Assembly: GCA_934271735.1 (NCBI GenBank)
Contig: CAKQSB010000019.1
Span: 1-35,077, forward strand
Direction of reading: 5' to 3'
DNA from: an uncultured Clostridia bacterium
Lineage (GTDB): Bacteria; Bacillota; Clostridia; Christensenellales; Borkfalkiaceae
DNA: 35,077 bases
Shown: positions 14,132-22,479 of the stretch, one piece after another
Layout of the letters: each line of letters opens with the position of its first letter
Numbering within the stretch: position 1 is the first letter of the stretch
Position numbers and translations under genes: made by a program
Notes under the pieces: model-generated
What the model saw: only the letters and a program-made list of their open reading frames with translations
What the model was told of the DNA's origin: nothing
The model's database searches: none

Positions 14132-16783
14132 TTATTGTTTTGAAATTGTTCCGTCCGTGCAGTAAACGGTATAATTTCCGGTGTTCAAATCCCAAAGGTG
14201 ACCCTTTGGAATGCCTTTCCATTGCGCTATCGTGCCGTTGTAGTTGATAGTTGTAAGTCCGCTGCAACCATAGAACGCCTGCTCACCGATAGAGGTTACG
14301 CTGTTACCGATTGTTACGCTCGTTAAGCTGCTGCAACCTCTGAACGCATAATCTTCTATAGAAGTTACGCTGTTCGGAATAGTTACGCTCGTTAAGCCGC
14401 TGCAACCATAGAACGCCCACTCACCGATAGAGGTTACGCTGTCCGGAATAGTTACGCTCGTTAAGCTGTCGCAACCAAAGAACGCCTGATCACCGATAGA
14501 AGTTACGCTGTCCGGGATTGTTACACCCGTTAAGCTGCTGCAACCATAGAACACCCGATTACCGATAGAAGTTACGCTGTCCGGTATGGTTACGCTCGTA
14601 AGTTCGCTACAACCATAGAACGCAGAATCGCCTATAGAAGTTACGCTTCCGTCGGAAGGAATAATACTGTTTTTACAACCCGAAATCAAAGTCTTGGTCT
14701 CGGTTTCAATCAGACAGTTTCCGTTACTATGATATTTTGTATTGCCGGACGATACGCTTATGATTTCAAGTCCACTGCAACCCCGGAACGCAAAAGATAC
14801 TATAGAAGTTACGCTGTCCGGTATGGTTACGCTCGTTAAGCTGCTGCAATCAGCGAACGCCGAACCACCGATACTAGTTACGCTGTTACCGATTGTCACG
14901 CTCGTTAAGTTACTGCAACCATTGAACGCATATTCACCTATAGAAGTTACGCTGTCCGGAATAGTTACGCTCGTTAAGCTGCTGCAATCACAGAACGCAA
15001 CATCGCCTATATAAGTTACGCTGTCTGGTATGGTTACGCTCGTTAAGCTGCTGCAAATCGCGAACGCATAACCACCGATACTAGTTACGCTGTCCGGTAT
15101 GGTTACGCTCGTTAAGCTGTCGCAACCAAAGAACGCATATTCGCCTATAGAAGTTACGCTTCCGTCGGAAGGAATAATACTGTTTTTACAACCCGAAATC
15201 AAAGTCTTGGTCTCGGTTTCAATCAGACAGTTTCCGTTACTATGATATTTTGTATTGCCGGACAATACGCTTATGCTTTCAAGTCCACTGCAATTCTGGA
15301 ACACATATTTGCCTATATAAGTTACGCTGTCCGGTATTGTTACGCTCGTTAAGCTGCTGCAATCAGCGAACGCACTATAACCTATAGAAGTTATGCTGTC
15401 CGGAATAGTTACGCTCGTAAGTCTGTTGCAACCATTGAACGCATCATTGCCTATATAAGTTACGCTGTCCGGGATAGTTATGCTCGTAAGTCCGTAGCAA
15501 CTCTCGAACGCACCATCGCCTATAGAAGTTATGCTTCCGTCGGAAGGAATAATACTGTTTTTACAACCCAAAATCAAGGTTTCGCTCTCTTTTTCAATCA
15601 AACAGTTTTCGTTACTATAATATCTTGTATTGCCTTTTGATACGCTTATACTTTCAAGTCCGCCGCAATCAGCGAACGCATATTCGTCTATATAAGTTAC
15701 GCTGTTCGGAATAGTTACGCTCGTAAGTCCGCTGCAACGCCGGAACGCCTGTTTACCGATAAAAGTTACGCTGTCCGGTATGGTCATGCTCGTAAGTTCG
15801 CTGCAATAATAGAACGCGCCAGAATGGATAAACTTTGTTTTGCTATTTATAACGCAAGAAGTTATGGAAAAGTTCTTTGCCTTTACCAATACGACATAAG
15901 GATTATTATCGTTGCCTAAATATAATCCGTTTTCATATTCGTTATATTTCAAATTACCGCAATCATCGAACGCATATTCGTCTATAAAAGTTACGCTGTC
16001 CGGGATAGTTACGCTCGTAAGTCCGCTGCAATTCTGGAACGCATATTCGCCTATAGAAGTTACGCTGTTCGGAATAGTTACGCTCGTTAAGCCGCTGCAA
16101 CCATAGAACGCCCACTCACCGATAGAGGTTACGCTGTCCGGAATAGTTACGCTCGTTAAGCTGTCGCAACCAAAGAACGCACGACCACCGATAGAAGTTA
16201 CGCTGTTCGGAATTGTTACGCTCGTAAGTCCGCTGCAATTCTGGAACGCATATTTGCCTATAGAAGTTACGCTGTCCGGGATTGTTACGCTCGTAAGTCC
16301 GCTGCAATTCTGGAACGCATATTTGCCTATAGAAGTTACTTTGTAGCCGTTCGCGGTTTTTCCCGGTATAACGATATCTTTATCGGTACAAGTGCCTATA
16401 CCGGTAACGGCACATGTCACGTTATCCGAATTGACCGAATAACTTAACCCTTTCGAACCTTCCTGTAAAATTTCTTCGGTTTCGGAATATTCGCAGCCGT
16501 TTCTCATACATTTTCTTGTTTTTTTGCTGTCGACAATTGTCCATTCGCCGAAATCATGACCGAGCGCATTGCCGCTTTCAAAAGTACTGCTTCCCTTTTC
16601 GCCGCAAGCGCAAGAGTAATAATACTTCGCCGCTTCGGTGCAGGTTGCTTCCGAAGCAAGGTATTGCTGTTCGACTTTCTGCTCGGTAAACGAATGCGTG
16701 TGATTTTTATTACAGATGACGAGTCCGACGATTGCACCCGATAAAAAAATTAAACTTAAAATAGAAAGCGCTAATTTTTTCAT
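14132..16783 (-). CDS. BspA-like leucine-rich-repeat surface protein
   Basis: The 883-residue protein has a hydrophobic N-terminal segment (about 4-24) that serves as a signal peptide or membrane anchor. The nearby cysteine lacks a proper lipobox. Residues 28-110 hold a small cysteine-containing module with CxC and an ALGHDF motif like those in the lipoprotein at 1290. From about 140 to 870 there are about 25 copies of a 23-residue LRR_5-type repeat of the form LTSVTIPDSVTSIG-x-x-AF-x-x-C. The repeats are interrupted three times by a nearly identical longer insert containing GCKNSIIPSDGS. Such proteins often mediate adhesion or protein contacts, but no ligand can be named. AAGGAG lies 8 bases before the ATG, and the promoter at 16872-16900 is a perfect consensus. 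Confidence 0.88.
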   Translation of the reverse strand: MKKLALSILSLIFLSGAIVGLVICNKNHTHSFTEQKVEQQYLASEATCTEAAKYYYSCACGEKGSSTFESGNALGHDFGEWTIVDSKKTRKCMRNGCEYSETEEILQEGSKGLSYSVNSDNVTCAVTGIGTCTDKDIVIPGKTANGYKVTSIGKYAFQNCSGLTSVTIPDSVTSIGKYAFQNCSGLTSVTIPNSVTSIGGRAFFGCDSLTSVTIPDSVTSIGEWAFYGCSGLTSVTIPNSVTSIGEYAFQNCSGLTSVTIPDSVTFIDEYAFDDCGNLKYNEYENGLYLGNDNNPYVVLVKAKNFSITSCVINSKTKFIHSGAFYYCSELTSMTIPDSVTFIGKQAFRRCSGLTSVTIPNSVTYIDEYAFADCGGLESISVSKGNTRYYSNENCLIEKESETLILGCKNSIIPSDGSITSIGDGAFESCYGLTSITIPDSVTYIGNDAFNGCNRLTSVTIPDSITSIGYSAFADCSSLTSVTIPDSVTYIGKYVFQNCSGLESISVLSGNTKYHSNGNCLIETETKTLISGCKNSIIPSDGSVTSIGEYAFFGCDSLTSVTIPDSVTSIGGYAFAICSSLTSVTIPDSVTYIGDVAFCDCSSLTSVTIPDSVTSIGEYAFNGCSNLTSVTIGNSVTSIGGSAFADCSSLTSVTIPDSVTSIVSFAFRGCSGLEIISVSSGNTKYHSNGNCLIETETKTLISGCKNSIIPSDGSVTSIGDSAFYGCSELTSVTIPDSVTSIGNRVFYGCSSLTGVTIPDSVTSIGDQAFFGCDSLTSVTIPDSVTSIGEWAFYGCSGLTSVTIPNSVTSIEDYAFRGCSSLTSVTIGNSVTSIGEQAFYGCSGLTTINYNGTIAQWKGIPKGHLWDLNTGNYTVYCTDGTISKQ
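14641..15290 (-). repeat. Near-identical internal modules of the LRR gene
   Basis: A block of roughly 110 bases starting at 14641 recurs almost unchanged starting at 15154, an offset of 513 bases or 171 codons. A third, more diverged copy starts near 15530. Such long identities could drive unequal recombination and in-frame changes in repeat number. Confidence 0.7.
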
Positions 16784-16871
16784 GCCTAAAACTCCTTTTG
16801 TTCCCTTTTTTATTGATTTTTTCTTTGTAATTTGTGCTTCTGATACTTAGATAAAACGCATTTTTTTAATT

Positions 16872-16900
16872 ATTATAACACCTGTTAGTTTTTATGTCAA
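16872..16900 (-). promoter_or_regulatory. Perfect sigma-A promoter of the LRR surface protein
   Basis: On the minus strand, TTGACA (16895-16900), exactly 17 bases, then TATAAT (16872-16877). The start would be near 16865, with a leader of about 80 bases. This is one of the two perfect consensus promoters in the window. Confidence 0.8.
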
Positions 16901-17166
16901 CAAAATATGTTCTTTCTACAAATGCACGTATTTTTATCGTTTAAAATTCACTTCGGTTTATAATTTGTACGTCTATCTCGTAATAGCAAACGCACATTTT
17001 CTATTTTCGTTTTTTTCGGAAAAATTTGTTGTTTCATCTGAAATTTTAATGATTTAAAACATCGTTTTGACGATTAAATTAAAAAACTCCGATGAGATAA
17101 TGATCTGACTCTTTAACTCGTCAGAAGAGTTTGTTTTATGTTTGTTTTTCTTCCCCTTCCGCCAAT
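16901..17166. other. AT-rich intergenic region
   Basis: No gene and no convincing structured RNA is seen between the LRR promoter and the ylmC terminator. A weak inverted repeat (gactctt / aagagtt, about 17107-17131) is the only structure noticed. Confidence 0.45.
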
Positions 17167-17201
17167 AAAAATCGCCCGAACGGCTTTACTCGGGCGATTT
17201 T
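17167..17201 (-). terminator. Intrinsic terminator of ylmC
   Basis: A 12-bp stem, aaaatcgcccga / tcgggcgatttt, with an 11-base loop, about 35 bases beyond the ylmC stop. It has T-rich flanks on both strands. Confidence 0.75.
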
Positions 17202-17226
17202 GATTATTTAACGGCAAATTATATAG

Positions 17227-17239
17227 TTAATCGACTTAT
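17227..17239 (+). repeat. Partial copy of the dispersed repeat at the ylmC stop codon
   Basis: TTAATCGACTTAT, 13 bases matching the repeat core with one mismatch, overlaps the ylmC stop codon. It may be a decayed copy or a chance match; the longer copies elsewhere make decay plausible. Confidence 0.4.
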
Positions 17240-17523
17240 TCATCTTCGTAATCGTTTGCGGCGGAAGAGGTTTTTTCGTCTTTCAGGCGAGGTTTTTCAC
17301 ATAAACTTACAAGCACGGTATCTTCGCCGATACGTTCGATACACTTGAAACCTATGATAAGTTCACCCGAAAAGAACAAGCCGCTCTTCTTTCCCGGAAC
17401 GATTATACCCTTGACTTTCCCGTCTGGATAAGTTATCACCATATCGGTGATTTTGCCGAGGTCTTTGCCGTCCGCAACGTTGATTACTTTTTTCTTCTTT
17501 AAATCGGTAAGATTGTATTCCAT
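17236..17523 (-). CDS. YlmC/YmxH family sporulation protein (PRC-barrel)
   Basis: A 95-residue small protein. The PRC-barrel core covers residues 1-80, with the KVINVADGKDLGKITDMVI strand-turn-strand, PDGKVKGIIVPG and the FFSGELIIGFKCIERIGEDTVLV end. The last 15 residues are acidic and variable. The family is linked to sporulation in Firmicutes and is regularly encoded beside sigG, as here; its molecular role is not settled. GGGAG lies 6-7 bases before the ATG. A sigma-G-like promoter candidate lies at 17563-17592. Confidence 0.85.
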   Translation of the reverse strand: MEYNLTDLKKKKVINVADGKDLGKITDMVITYPDGKVKGIIVPGKKSGLFFSGELIIGFKCIERIGEDTVLVSLCEKPRLKDEKTSSAANDYEDE

Positions 17524-17562
17524 CTTAATTCTCCCTTTTTATCCTATTATCCGAAAAGTCGA

Positions 17563-17592
17563 ATTATGACGAAATACGGCGAACGGTTATGC
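17563..17592 (-). promoter_or_regulatory. Possible sigma-G-type promoter of ylmC
   Basis: On the minus strand, GCATAA (17587-17592), an 18-base gap and CATAAT (17563-17568) resemble the forespore sigma-F/G consensus (GNATR and CATNNTA). The match is short and could be chance. Confidence 0.3.
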
Positions 17593-17646
17593 GATGAACA
17601 ATTATCGTTCCGAGCGAAAGACCGTTATCGTTTTAAGCGGCGAACA

Positions 17647-18165
17647 TTACGCCTTCAGCTTCGGTTTCACTTCCTTTAAGGCGTTTTTTTCGAGACGGGA
17701 AACCTGAGCCTGAGAAAGCCCTATTTCGGCGGAAATTTCCGTCTGGGTTTTACCCTCGTAATAACGCATATACAAAATACGTTTTTCGCGTTCGCCGAGC
17801 GAGGAAATCGCCCTTTCGAGCGCGACGTTTTCCGTCCATCTCTCGTCGGTGTTTCTCTCGTCGCTTATCTGATCCATAACAAGGAGCGTGTCGCCGTTTT
17901 TATTGTAAACGGGATCGTAAAGAGAAACGGGGTCGGAAATGGCGTCGAGCGCGTAAACCACTTCGCACTCGGGAATGGCAAGCGTCTCGGCGATTTCCGC
18001 CATGGTGGCAACGTCATCCTTTTCAGCTTCTATTCTGCTACGTGCCTGCAAAACCTTATAAGCCGTATCTCTTATGCTTCTCGCAACCCTCAGACTGTTG
18101 CTGCCGCGGATAACTCTTTTTACTTCACCGATAATCATCGGTATGGTTTTCGTTTGTCGAAACAA
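17647..18165 (-). pseudogene. sigG: Sporulation sigma-G factor, N-terminally truncated
   Basis: From residue 10 onward (PMIIGEVKRVIRG ...) the frame matches SigG: VARSIRDTAYK, region 3 with AIPECEVVYALDAI, the very characteristic YDP-VYNKNGD and MDQISDERNTDERW, and region 4 ending LSQAQVSRLEKNALK. SigG is normally about 250-260 residues; here only 172 codons are open. The missing part is region 1 and most of region 2, including core binding and promoter melting. The open frame would have to start at a TTG only six bases after the V-ATPase terminator stem, without a ribosome binding site; the alternative ATG (Met10) has none either. No sigE or spoIIGA precedes it. The surviving 160 codons have no stops, so the loss is either recent or a contig misjoin. 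Confidence 0.75.
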
Positions 18166-18209
18166 TAAAAAAAGCTCTTTTACAGGATTTTACCCCGGAA
18201 AAGAGCTTT
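18166..18209 (-). terminator. Intrinsic terminator of the V-ATPase operon
   Basis: An 11-bp stem, aaagctctttt / aaaagagcttt (18171-18181 with 18199-18209), is followed on the minus strand by TTTTTTTATTG. It directly follows ntpD. Confidence 0.85.
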
Positions 18210-18227
18210 ATTACAGTTAAAAAAATA

Positions 18228-18854
18228 CTAATTATTTAAAATATCCTTGACTTTCATAAGTCGCGTTGTTGCCGCACGTTCGTTTTCGTCGAGTTTACTC
18301 TTGATATATTTAACGGTTTCCTCGATCTGCGGAATCATAATATATTCGAGCGCGTTCACTCTTCGTTTGTTACGCTCGATTTCCACCGCGAGCATCGCGA
18401 CCGTCTTTTCTATCTCCGCAAGCTTTAAAAGTTTCCCGACGAGTTTTCCGATTTTTTCCACCGAATAATCGGCTTCGCTCGTGATTTCGGCAAAAGCGTA
18501 CGGGAATGCCGCCGAGCTTTCGGTTTCCGTTATCTTTATTGACGGAACTTCCACGTTCATAACGTCCTTAATGCCGAACTCCGCGTTCACGGAAGAAACG
18601 GGCATCGAAAACACCTTGTCTATTTCGTCCTTGGAAAGCCCCGCGCAAGCCATACCGAATTTATCGAGACAATCGGAAAGTTCGGCTTCAAGTTCCGCCC
18701 TGAGCCGCTTGTTTTCCTTAATCAAAGCGGTGAACCGGCGGATCATCTCGTCCGATTTATCCTTGAGAAGCTTATGTCCTCTCGTTGCGGTGGACAGCCT
18801 CGCTTTTAATTTTTTCAACTCCATTCTCGTGGGGTTGACGTTCAATCTTGTCAT
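18228..18854 (-). CDS. ntpD: V-type ATP synthase/ATPase subunit D
   Basis: A 208-residue central-stalk subunit that rotates inside the A3B3 head. The N-terminal helix starts NVNPTRMELKKLKARLSTATRGHKLLKDK, the family signature, and a second long helix near the C-terminus has NKRRVNALEYIMIPQIEETVKYIKSKLDENER. It is the last gene of the operon, 45 bases after ntpB, with AAGG upstream of the ATG and an intrinsic terminator after the stop. A copy of the dispersed 18-bp repeat lies in the ntpB-ntpD gap. Confidence 0.95.
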   Translation of the reverse strand: MTRLNVNPTRMELKKLKARLSTATRGHKLLKDKSDEMIRRFTALIKENKRLRAELEAELSDCLDKFGMACAGLSKDEIDKVFSMPVSSVNAEFGIKDVMNVEVPSIKITETESSAAFPYAFAEITSEADYSVEKIGKLVGKLLKLAEIEKTVAMLAVEIERNKRRVNALEYIMIPQIEETVKYIKSKLDENERAATTRLMKVKDILNN

Positions 18855-18873
18855 ATTATTTACCTTAAAACCC

Positions 18874-18891
18874 GTCTATAAGTCGATTATC
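18874..18891 (-). repeat. Dispersed 18-bp repeat, copy between ntpB and ntpD
   Basis: Exact copy on the minus strand, followed in that direction by gggttttaa. It sits inside the V-ATPase operon between the ntpB stop and the ntpD ribosome binding site. Confidence 0.8.
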
Positions 18892-18899
18892 GGGGCATT

Positions 18900-20273
18900 T
18901 TAATGTCTATCAAGATATTTTTCGATATACTTTTCTTTGATACGTTTAAGCTCGGACTTAGGAAGAATCTTCAGAAGTTTCCAGCCGAGATCGAGCGTTT
19001 CTTCGATACTTCTGTTCGTCGTGAAACCTTGCGAAACGTACTGTTTTTCAAACTCCTCGGCAAATTTAGCGTAAAGCTTATCGGTCTGCGTAAGAGCCGA
19101 ATCACCCAGGATTGCGGAAAGTTCCTTGCACTCCTTACCTTTTGCATACGCCGCGAAAAGCTGGTTCATCGTGTCCGCGTGGTCTTCTCTCGTTTTACCG
19201 TCTCCGATACCTTTATCTTTAAGTCTCGAAAGAGACGGAAGTACGTCTATAGGCGGATTAACACCCTTTTTGAAGAGTTCTCTCGAAAGTATTATCTGTC
19301 CTTCCGTGATGTATCCGGTAAGGTCGGGAATGGGGTGAGTTTTATCGTCTTCGGGCATCGTGAGGATGGGAATCTGAGTTATAGAACCCTCTTTACCTCT
19401 GATTCTTCCCGCTCTTTCGTAAAGGGTTGCGAGGTCGGTGTAAAGATAACCGGGATAACCTCTTCTTCCGGGAACTTCCTTTTTAGCCGCGGAAACCTCT
19501 CGTAAAGCTTCGGCGTAGTTGGTTATATCCGTCATAATAACGAGAACGTGCATACCTTTATCGAAAGCGAGATATTCCGCGCACGTCAAAGCCATTTTCG
19601 GCGTTGCGAGACGTTCTATCGCGGGGTCGTTCGCAAGGTTTGTGAACAGAACCGTTCTTTCGATTGCGCCCGTCTTTTTGAAGTCGTCTATGAAATACTG
19701 CGCTTCCTCGTAAGTTATGCCTATCGCGGCGAAAACTACCGCAAATTTATCGTTCGCATTCAGCACTCTCGCCTGACGGGCTATCTGCGCCGCAAGTTCG
19801 GCATGAGGAAGTCCGCTCATAGAGAACACGGGGAGCTTCTGACCTCTTACGAGCGTGTTAAGTCCGTCGATTGCGGAAATACCCGTCTGAATAAACTCGT
19901 TGGGGTAGTTTCTCGCGGCGGGATTTATCGGCTCGCCGTTTACGTTCATACTCTTTTCGGGAATAATCGGCGCGCCGCCGTCGCGGGGTTTGCCCATTCC
20001 GTCGAAAACTCTTCCGAGCATATCTTCGGAAAGATCGAGCGATAAGCTTCTGCCCAAAAATTTGGCTTTGGAAGTGGAGATTTTTAATCCTTGCGTGTTT
20101 TCGAAAAGCTGAACGACGGCTTTGTCATCTTTGACTTCGAGAACCTTACCTCTTCTTATTTCGCCGTTTTCCTGCGTTACTTCGACAAGCTCGTCGTAAG
20201 TTACACCCTCTACGCCTTCTACGAGCATCAGAGGTCCTACGACTTCTTTTATCGTTTTATATTCCTTATACAT
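18900..20273 (-). CDS. ntpB: V-type ATP synthase/ATPase subunit B
   Basis: The product is 457 residues and is the non-catalytic nucleotide-site subunit of the head. The ATG at 20273 (MYKEYKTIKEVVGPL) is preferred over an upstream in-frame codon, because GGAGAGG lies just upstream and it overlaps the ntpA stop by 8 bases. The N-terminal beta-barrel is followed by GRVFDGMGKPRDGG and PNEFIQTGISAIDGLNTLVRGQKLP. In place of a P-loop stands FSMSGLPHAELAAQIARQA, as usual for B subunits. MTDITNYAEALREVSAAK and PGRRGYPGYLYTDLA follow. The C-terminus ends in a basic helix. Confidence 0.97.
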   Translation of the reverse strand: MYKEYKTIKEVVGPLMLVEGVEGVTYDELVEVTQENGEIRRGKVLEVKDDKAVVQLFENTQGLKISTSKAKFLGRSLSLDLSEDMLGRVFDGMGKPRDGGAPIIPEKSMNVNGEPINPAARNYPNEFIQTGISAIDGLNTLVRGQKLPVFSMSGLPHAELAAQIARQARVLNANDKFAVVFAAIGITYEEAQYFIDDFKKTGAIERTVLFTNLANDPAIERLATPKMALTCAEYLAFDKGMHVLVIMTDITNYAEALREVSAAKKEVPGRRGYPGYLYTDLATLYERAGRIRGKEGSITQIPILTMPEDDKTHPIPDLTGYITEGQIILSRELFKKGVNPPIDVLPSLSRLKDKGIGDGKTREDHADTMNQLFAAYAKGKECKELSAILGDSALTQTDKLYAKFAEEFEKQYVSQGFTTNRSIEETLDLGWKLLKILPKSELKRIKEKYIEKYLDRH

Positions 20274-22020
20274 CGCCCTCTCCTTTGAGCGCAAGCGCTT
20301 TAAGCTCTTTTTCGAGTTCGGCGTCTATCTCGTCGAAAGCGGCTATCGAACTCTCTTCTATATATTTGGCTCTGCCTATCTTCTCTTTGGCTTCGATCGC
20401 GGTAACTTCGTCTATATCCGCATAGTTTGCTACGGCTACGTTTCCGAGATCGTAGAACTTCTTGATGAGTTTGAGCATTCTGTACTGCTTATCCAAAGAG
20501 GTGTAAGTATCGGTCTCGTGGAAGGCGTTCTGATGGAGATAGTCCTCTCTTATCATCTTAGCCGTTTCGAGCGTCATTCTGTCCTTGTAGGAAAGCGTGT
20601 CCATACCGACGAGCCTTACGATTTCCTCCAGGCTCGCTTCTTCCTGCAATATATTCATTATGAACGCGCGGAGTTCCATAAAGTCCGCTCCCACGTTCTT
20701 TTCGTACCACTCGCCCATTCTGTCGGCATAAAGCGAATAACTTATAAGCCAGTCGATAGCGGGGAAATGTCTCTTGTAAGCAAGCTGAGCCGATAAGCCC
20801 CAGAATACTTTGACTATTCTTAAAGTCGCCTGCGAAACGGGTTCGGAAAGGTCGCCGCCCGGAGGCGATACCGCGCCGATTGCCGAAACCGAACCGAGCT
20901 TGTCTTCGTTTCCTAAAACTTTGACTATGCCCGCTCTTTCATAGAACTCGGCAAGTCTCGAAGCAAGGTATGCGGGATAACCCTCGTCGCCCGGCATTTC
21001 TTCGAGTCGTCCGCTCATTTCCCTCAAAGCTTCCGCCCAACGGGACGTGGAATCCGCCATTATCGCGACGTTATAACCCATATCTCTGAAATATTCGGCT
21101 ATCGTGATACCCGTGTAAATGGAAGCTTCTCTCGCTGCGACGGGCATATCGGAAGTGTTTGCGATAAGAACCGTTCTTTTCATAAGCGGCTCGCCCGTTT
21201 TCGGGTCTTTAAGTTCGGGAAACTCGTTTAAAACGTCCGTCATTTCGTTGCCGCGTTCGCCGCAACCGACGTAAACGATTATCTCCGCGTCCGCCCACTT
21301 CGCAAGCTGGTGCTGAACGACCGTTTTTCCGCTTCCGAAAGGACCGGGAACAGCCGCAACGCCGCCCTTTGCTATCGGGAAAAGAGTGTCGATAACTCTC
21401 TGTCCCGTAACCATAGGCATATCGGGAGTTTGTTTTTCCTTGTACGGTCTCGCTTTTCTTACCGGCCAACGGGTGAGCATAGCCACTTCCCTGCCGCCGA
21501 CTTTCGCGATCGTTTCCGTAATATTGTAATCGCCCTCGGAAATGTCGGAAACCTTTCCGCTCATTCCGTAAGGCACGAGAATTTTATGCGATACTATCGG
21601 AGTTTCCTGAACCGTTCCGAGAATATCCCCCGCGACTGCTTCGTCGCCCGATTTCTTCACGGGTACGAAATGCCATTTCTTTTCGCGGTCGAGATTGTTT
21701 ACTTTAAGACCTCTCGTTATTCTGTCGCCGTAATTTTCGACGATCGTTTTAAGCGGACGCTGAATACCGTCGAAAATACCCTCGATAAGTCCCGGGGCAA
21801 GCTCCACGGAAAGGGGCGCGCCCGTCGAGACGACCTTGTCGCCCACGCCGAGACCCGACGTTTCCTCATAAACCTGAATGGACGCCCTGTCTCCTCTAAG
21901 CTCGATAACCTCGCCTATAAGCTCCTTTTCGCCCACTTTAACGACGTCGTACATCTTTACGTCCGCCATATTTTCCGCCACGATGAGCGGTCCTGAAACC
22001 TTTACGATTTTTCCTTGCAT
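20266..22020 (-). CDS. ntpA: V-type ATP synthase/ATPase catalytic subunit A
   Basis: A 584-residue catalytic subunit. The N-terminal barrel (1-75) is followed by GLIEGIFDGIQRPL and the A-subunit-specific non-homologous region (about 115-190). The P-loop GPFGSGKT is at 226-233 with Lys232. The catalytic-glutamate region is YVGCGERGNEMTDVL. MADSTSRWAEALREMSGRLEEMPGDEGYPAYL, an ATPase signature, follows. The length is normal. AGAGG lies 10 bases upstream of the ATG. The 132-base gap to ntpG upstream is the longest in the operon, with small inverted repeats around atgcgcgattt but no clear promoter. Confidence 0.97.
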   Translation of the reverse strand: MQGKIVKVSGPLIVAENMADVKMYDVVKVGEKELIGEVIELRGDRASIQVYEETSGLGVGDKVVSTGAPLSVELAPGLIEGIFDGIQRPLKTIVENYGDRITRGLKVNNLDREKKWHFVPVKKSGDEAVAGDILGTVQETPIVSHKILVPYGMSGKVSDISEGDYNITETIAKVGGREVAMLTRWPVRKARPYKEKQTPDMPMVTGQRVIDTLFPIAKGGVAAVPGPFGSGKTVVQHQLAKWADAEIIVYVGCGERGNEMTDVLNEFPELKDPKTGEPLMKRTVLIANTSDMPVAAREASIYTGITIAEYFRDMGYNVAIMADSTSRWAEALREMSGRLEEMPGDEGYPAYLASRLAEFYERAGIVKVLGNEDKLGSVSAIGAVSPPGGDLSEPVSQATLRIVKVFWGLSAQLAYKRHFPAIDWLISYSLYADRMGEWYEKNVGADFMELRAFIMNILQEEASLEEIVRLVGMDTLSYKDRMTLETAKMIREDYLHQNAFHETDTYTSLDKQYRMLKLIKKFYDLGNVAVANYADIDEVTAIEAKEKIGRAKYIEESSIAAFDEIDAELEKELKALALKGEGDV

Positions 22021-22152
22021 TGTTTATTTTCCTCTTTTTTAAAAAGCGCAATTCGGCTTTAAATGCGCGATTTAACGCCGTAAAACATTTTTTACGTTAC
22101 GAATTTGCGCCGTAAAAACGCATTTTTCAAAGCGGCATCCTTGCCGACTGTT

Positions 22153-22479
22153 TTACTTCTTCTCGTTACCGAACAGAACGTCCGCGCCGAGAGCCATTTC
22201 CGCATACTGCTTCATTTTCGCGTTCGCGTAGCCGTTTCCTCCGCCGCCCGAAGGGAGCGGAACGATTGCGGGATAAGGCTGTTCGAGCATTCTTTTTATC
22301 AGATCGTCGATTTGCTCGGCGAGATCCTCGGTGATAAATATAACCTTGTAGGTTTTTGCCAGTTTCCTGAGAATATCTCTCGCCTGCTTGTCGTCGTCGG
22401 CATAAAAAGCGTCTATACCGCCCGCCTTGAACGCGAGAACGCTCTCGCCTTTACCTATTATCGCGATCTCACCCGTCAT
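22153..22479 (-). CDS. ntpG: V-type ATP synthase/ATPase subunit F (NtpG)
   Basis: A 108-residue Rossmann-like central-stalk subunit that pairs with subunit D. The start EIAIIGKGESVLAFKAGGID and the KVIFITEDLAEQIDD block are typical of the F family. It overlaps ntpC by 11 bases, with only a distant AGGAG, so translation is probably coupled. Confidence 0.93.
   Translation of the reverse strand: MTGEIAIIGKGESVLAFKAGGIDAFYADDDKQARDILRKLAKTYKVIFITEDLAEQIDDLIKRMLEQPYPAIVPLPSGGGGNGYANAKMKQYAEMALGADVLFGNEKK

Noticed and set aside
17527..17646. A second intact small gene between ylmC and sigG
   Set aside because: No open frame with a ribosome binding site exists in this gap on either strand.
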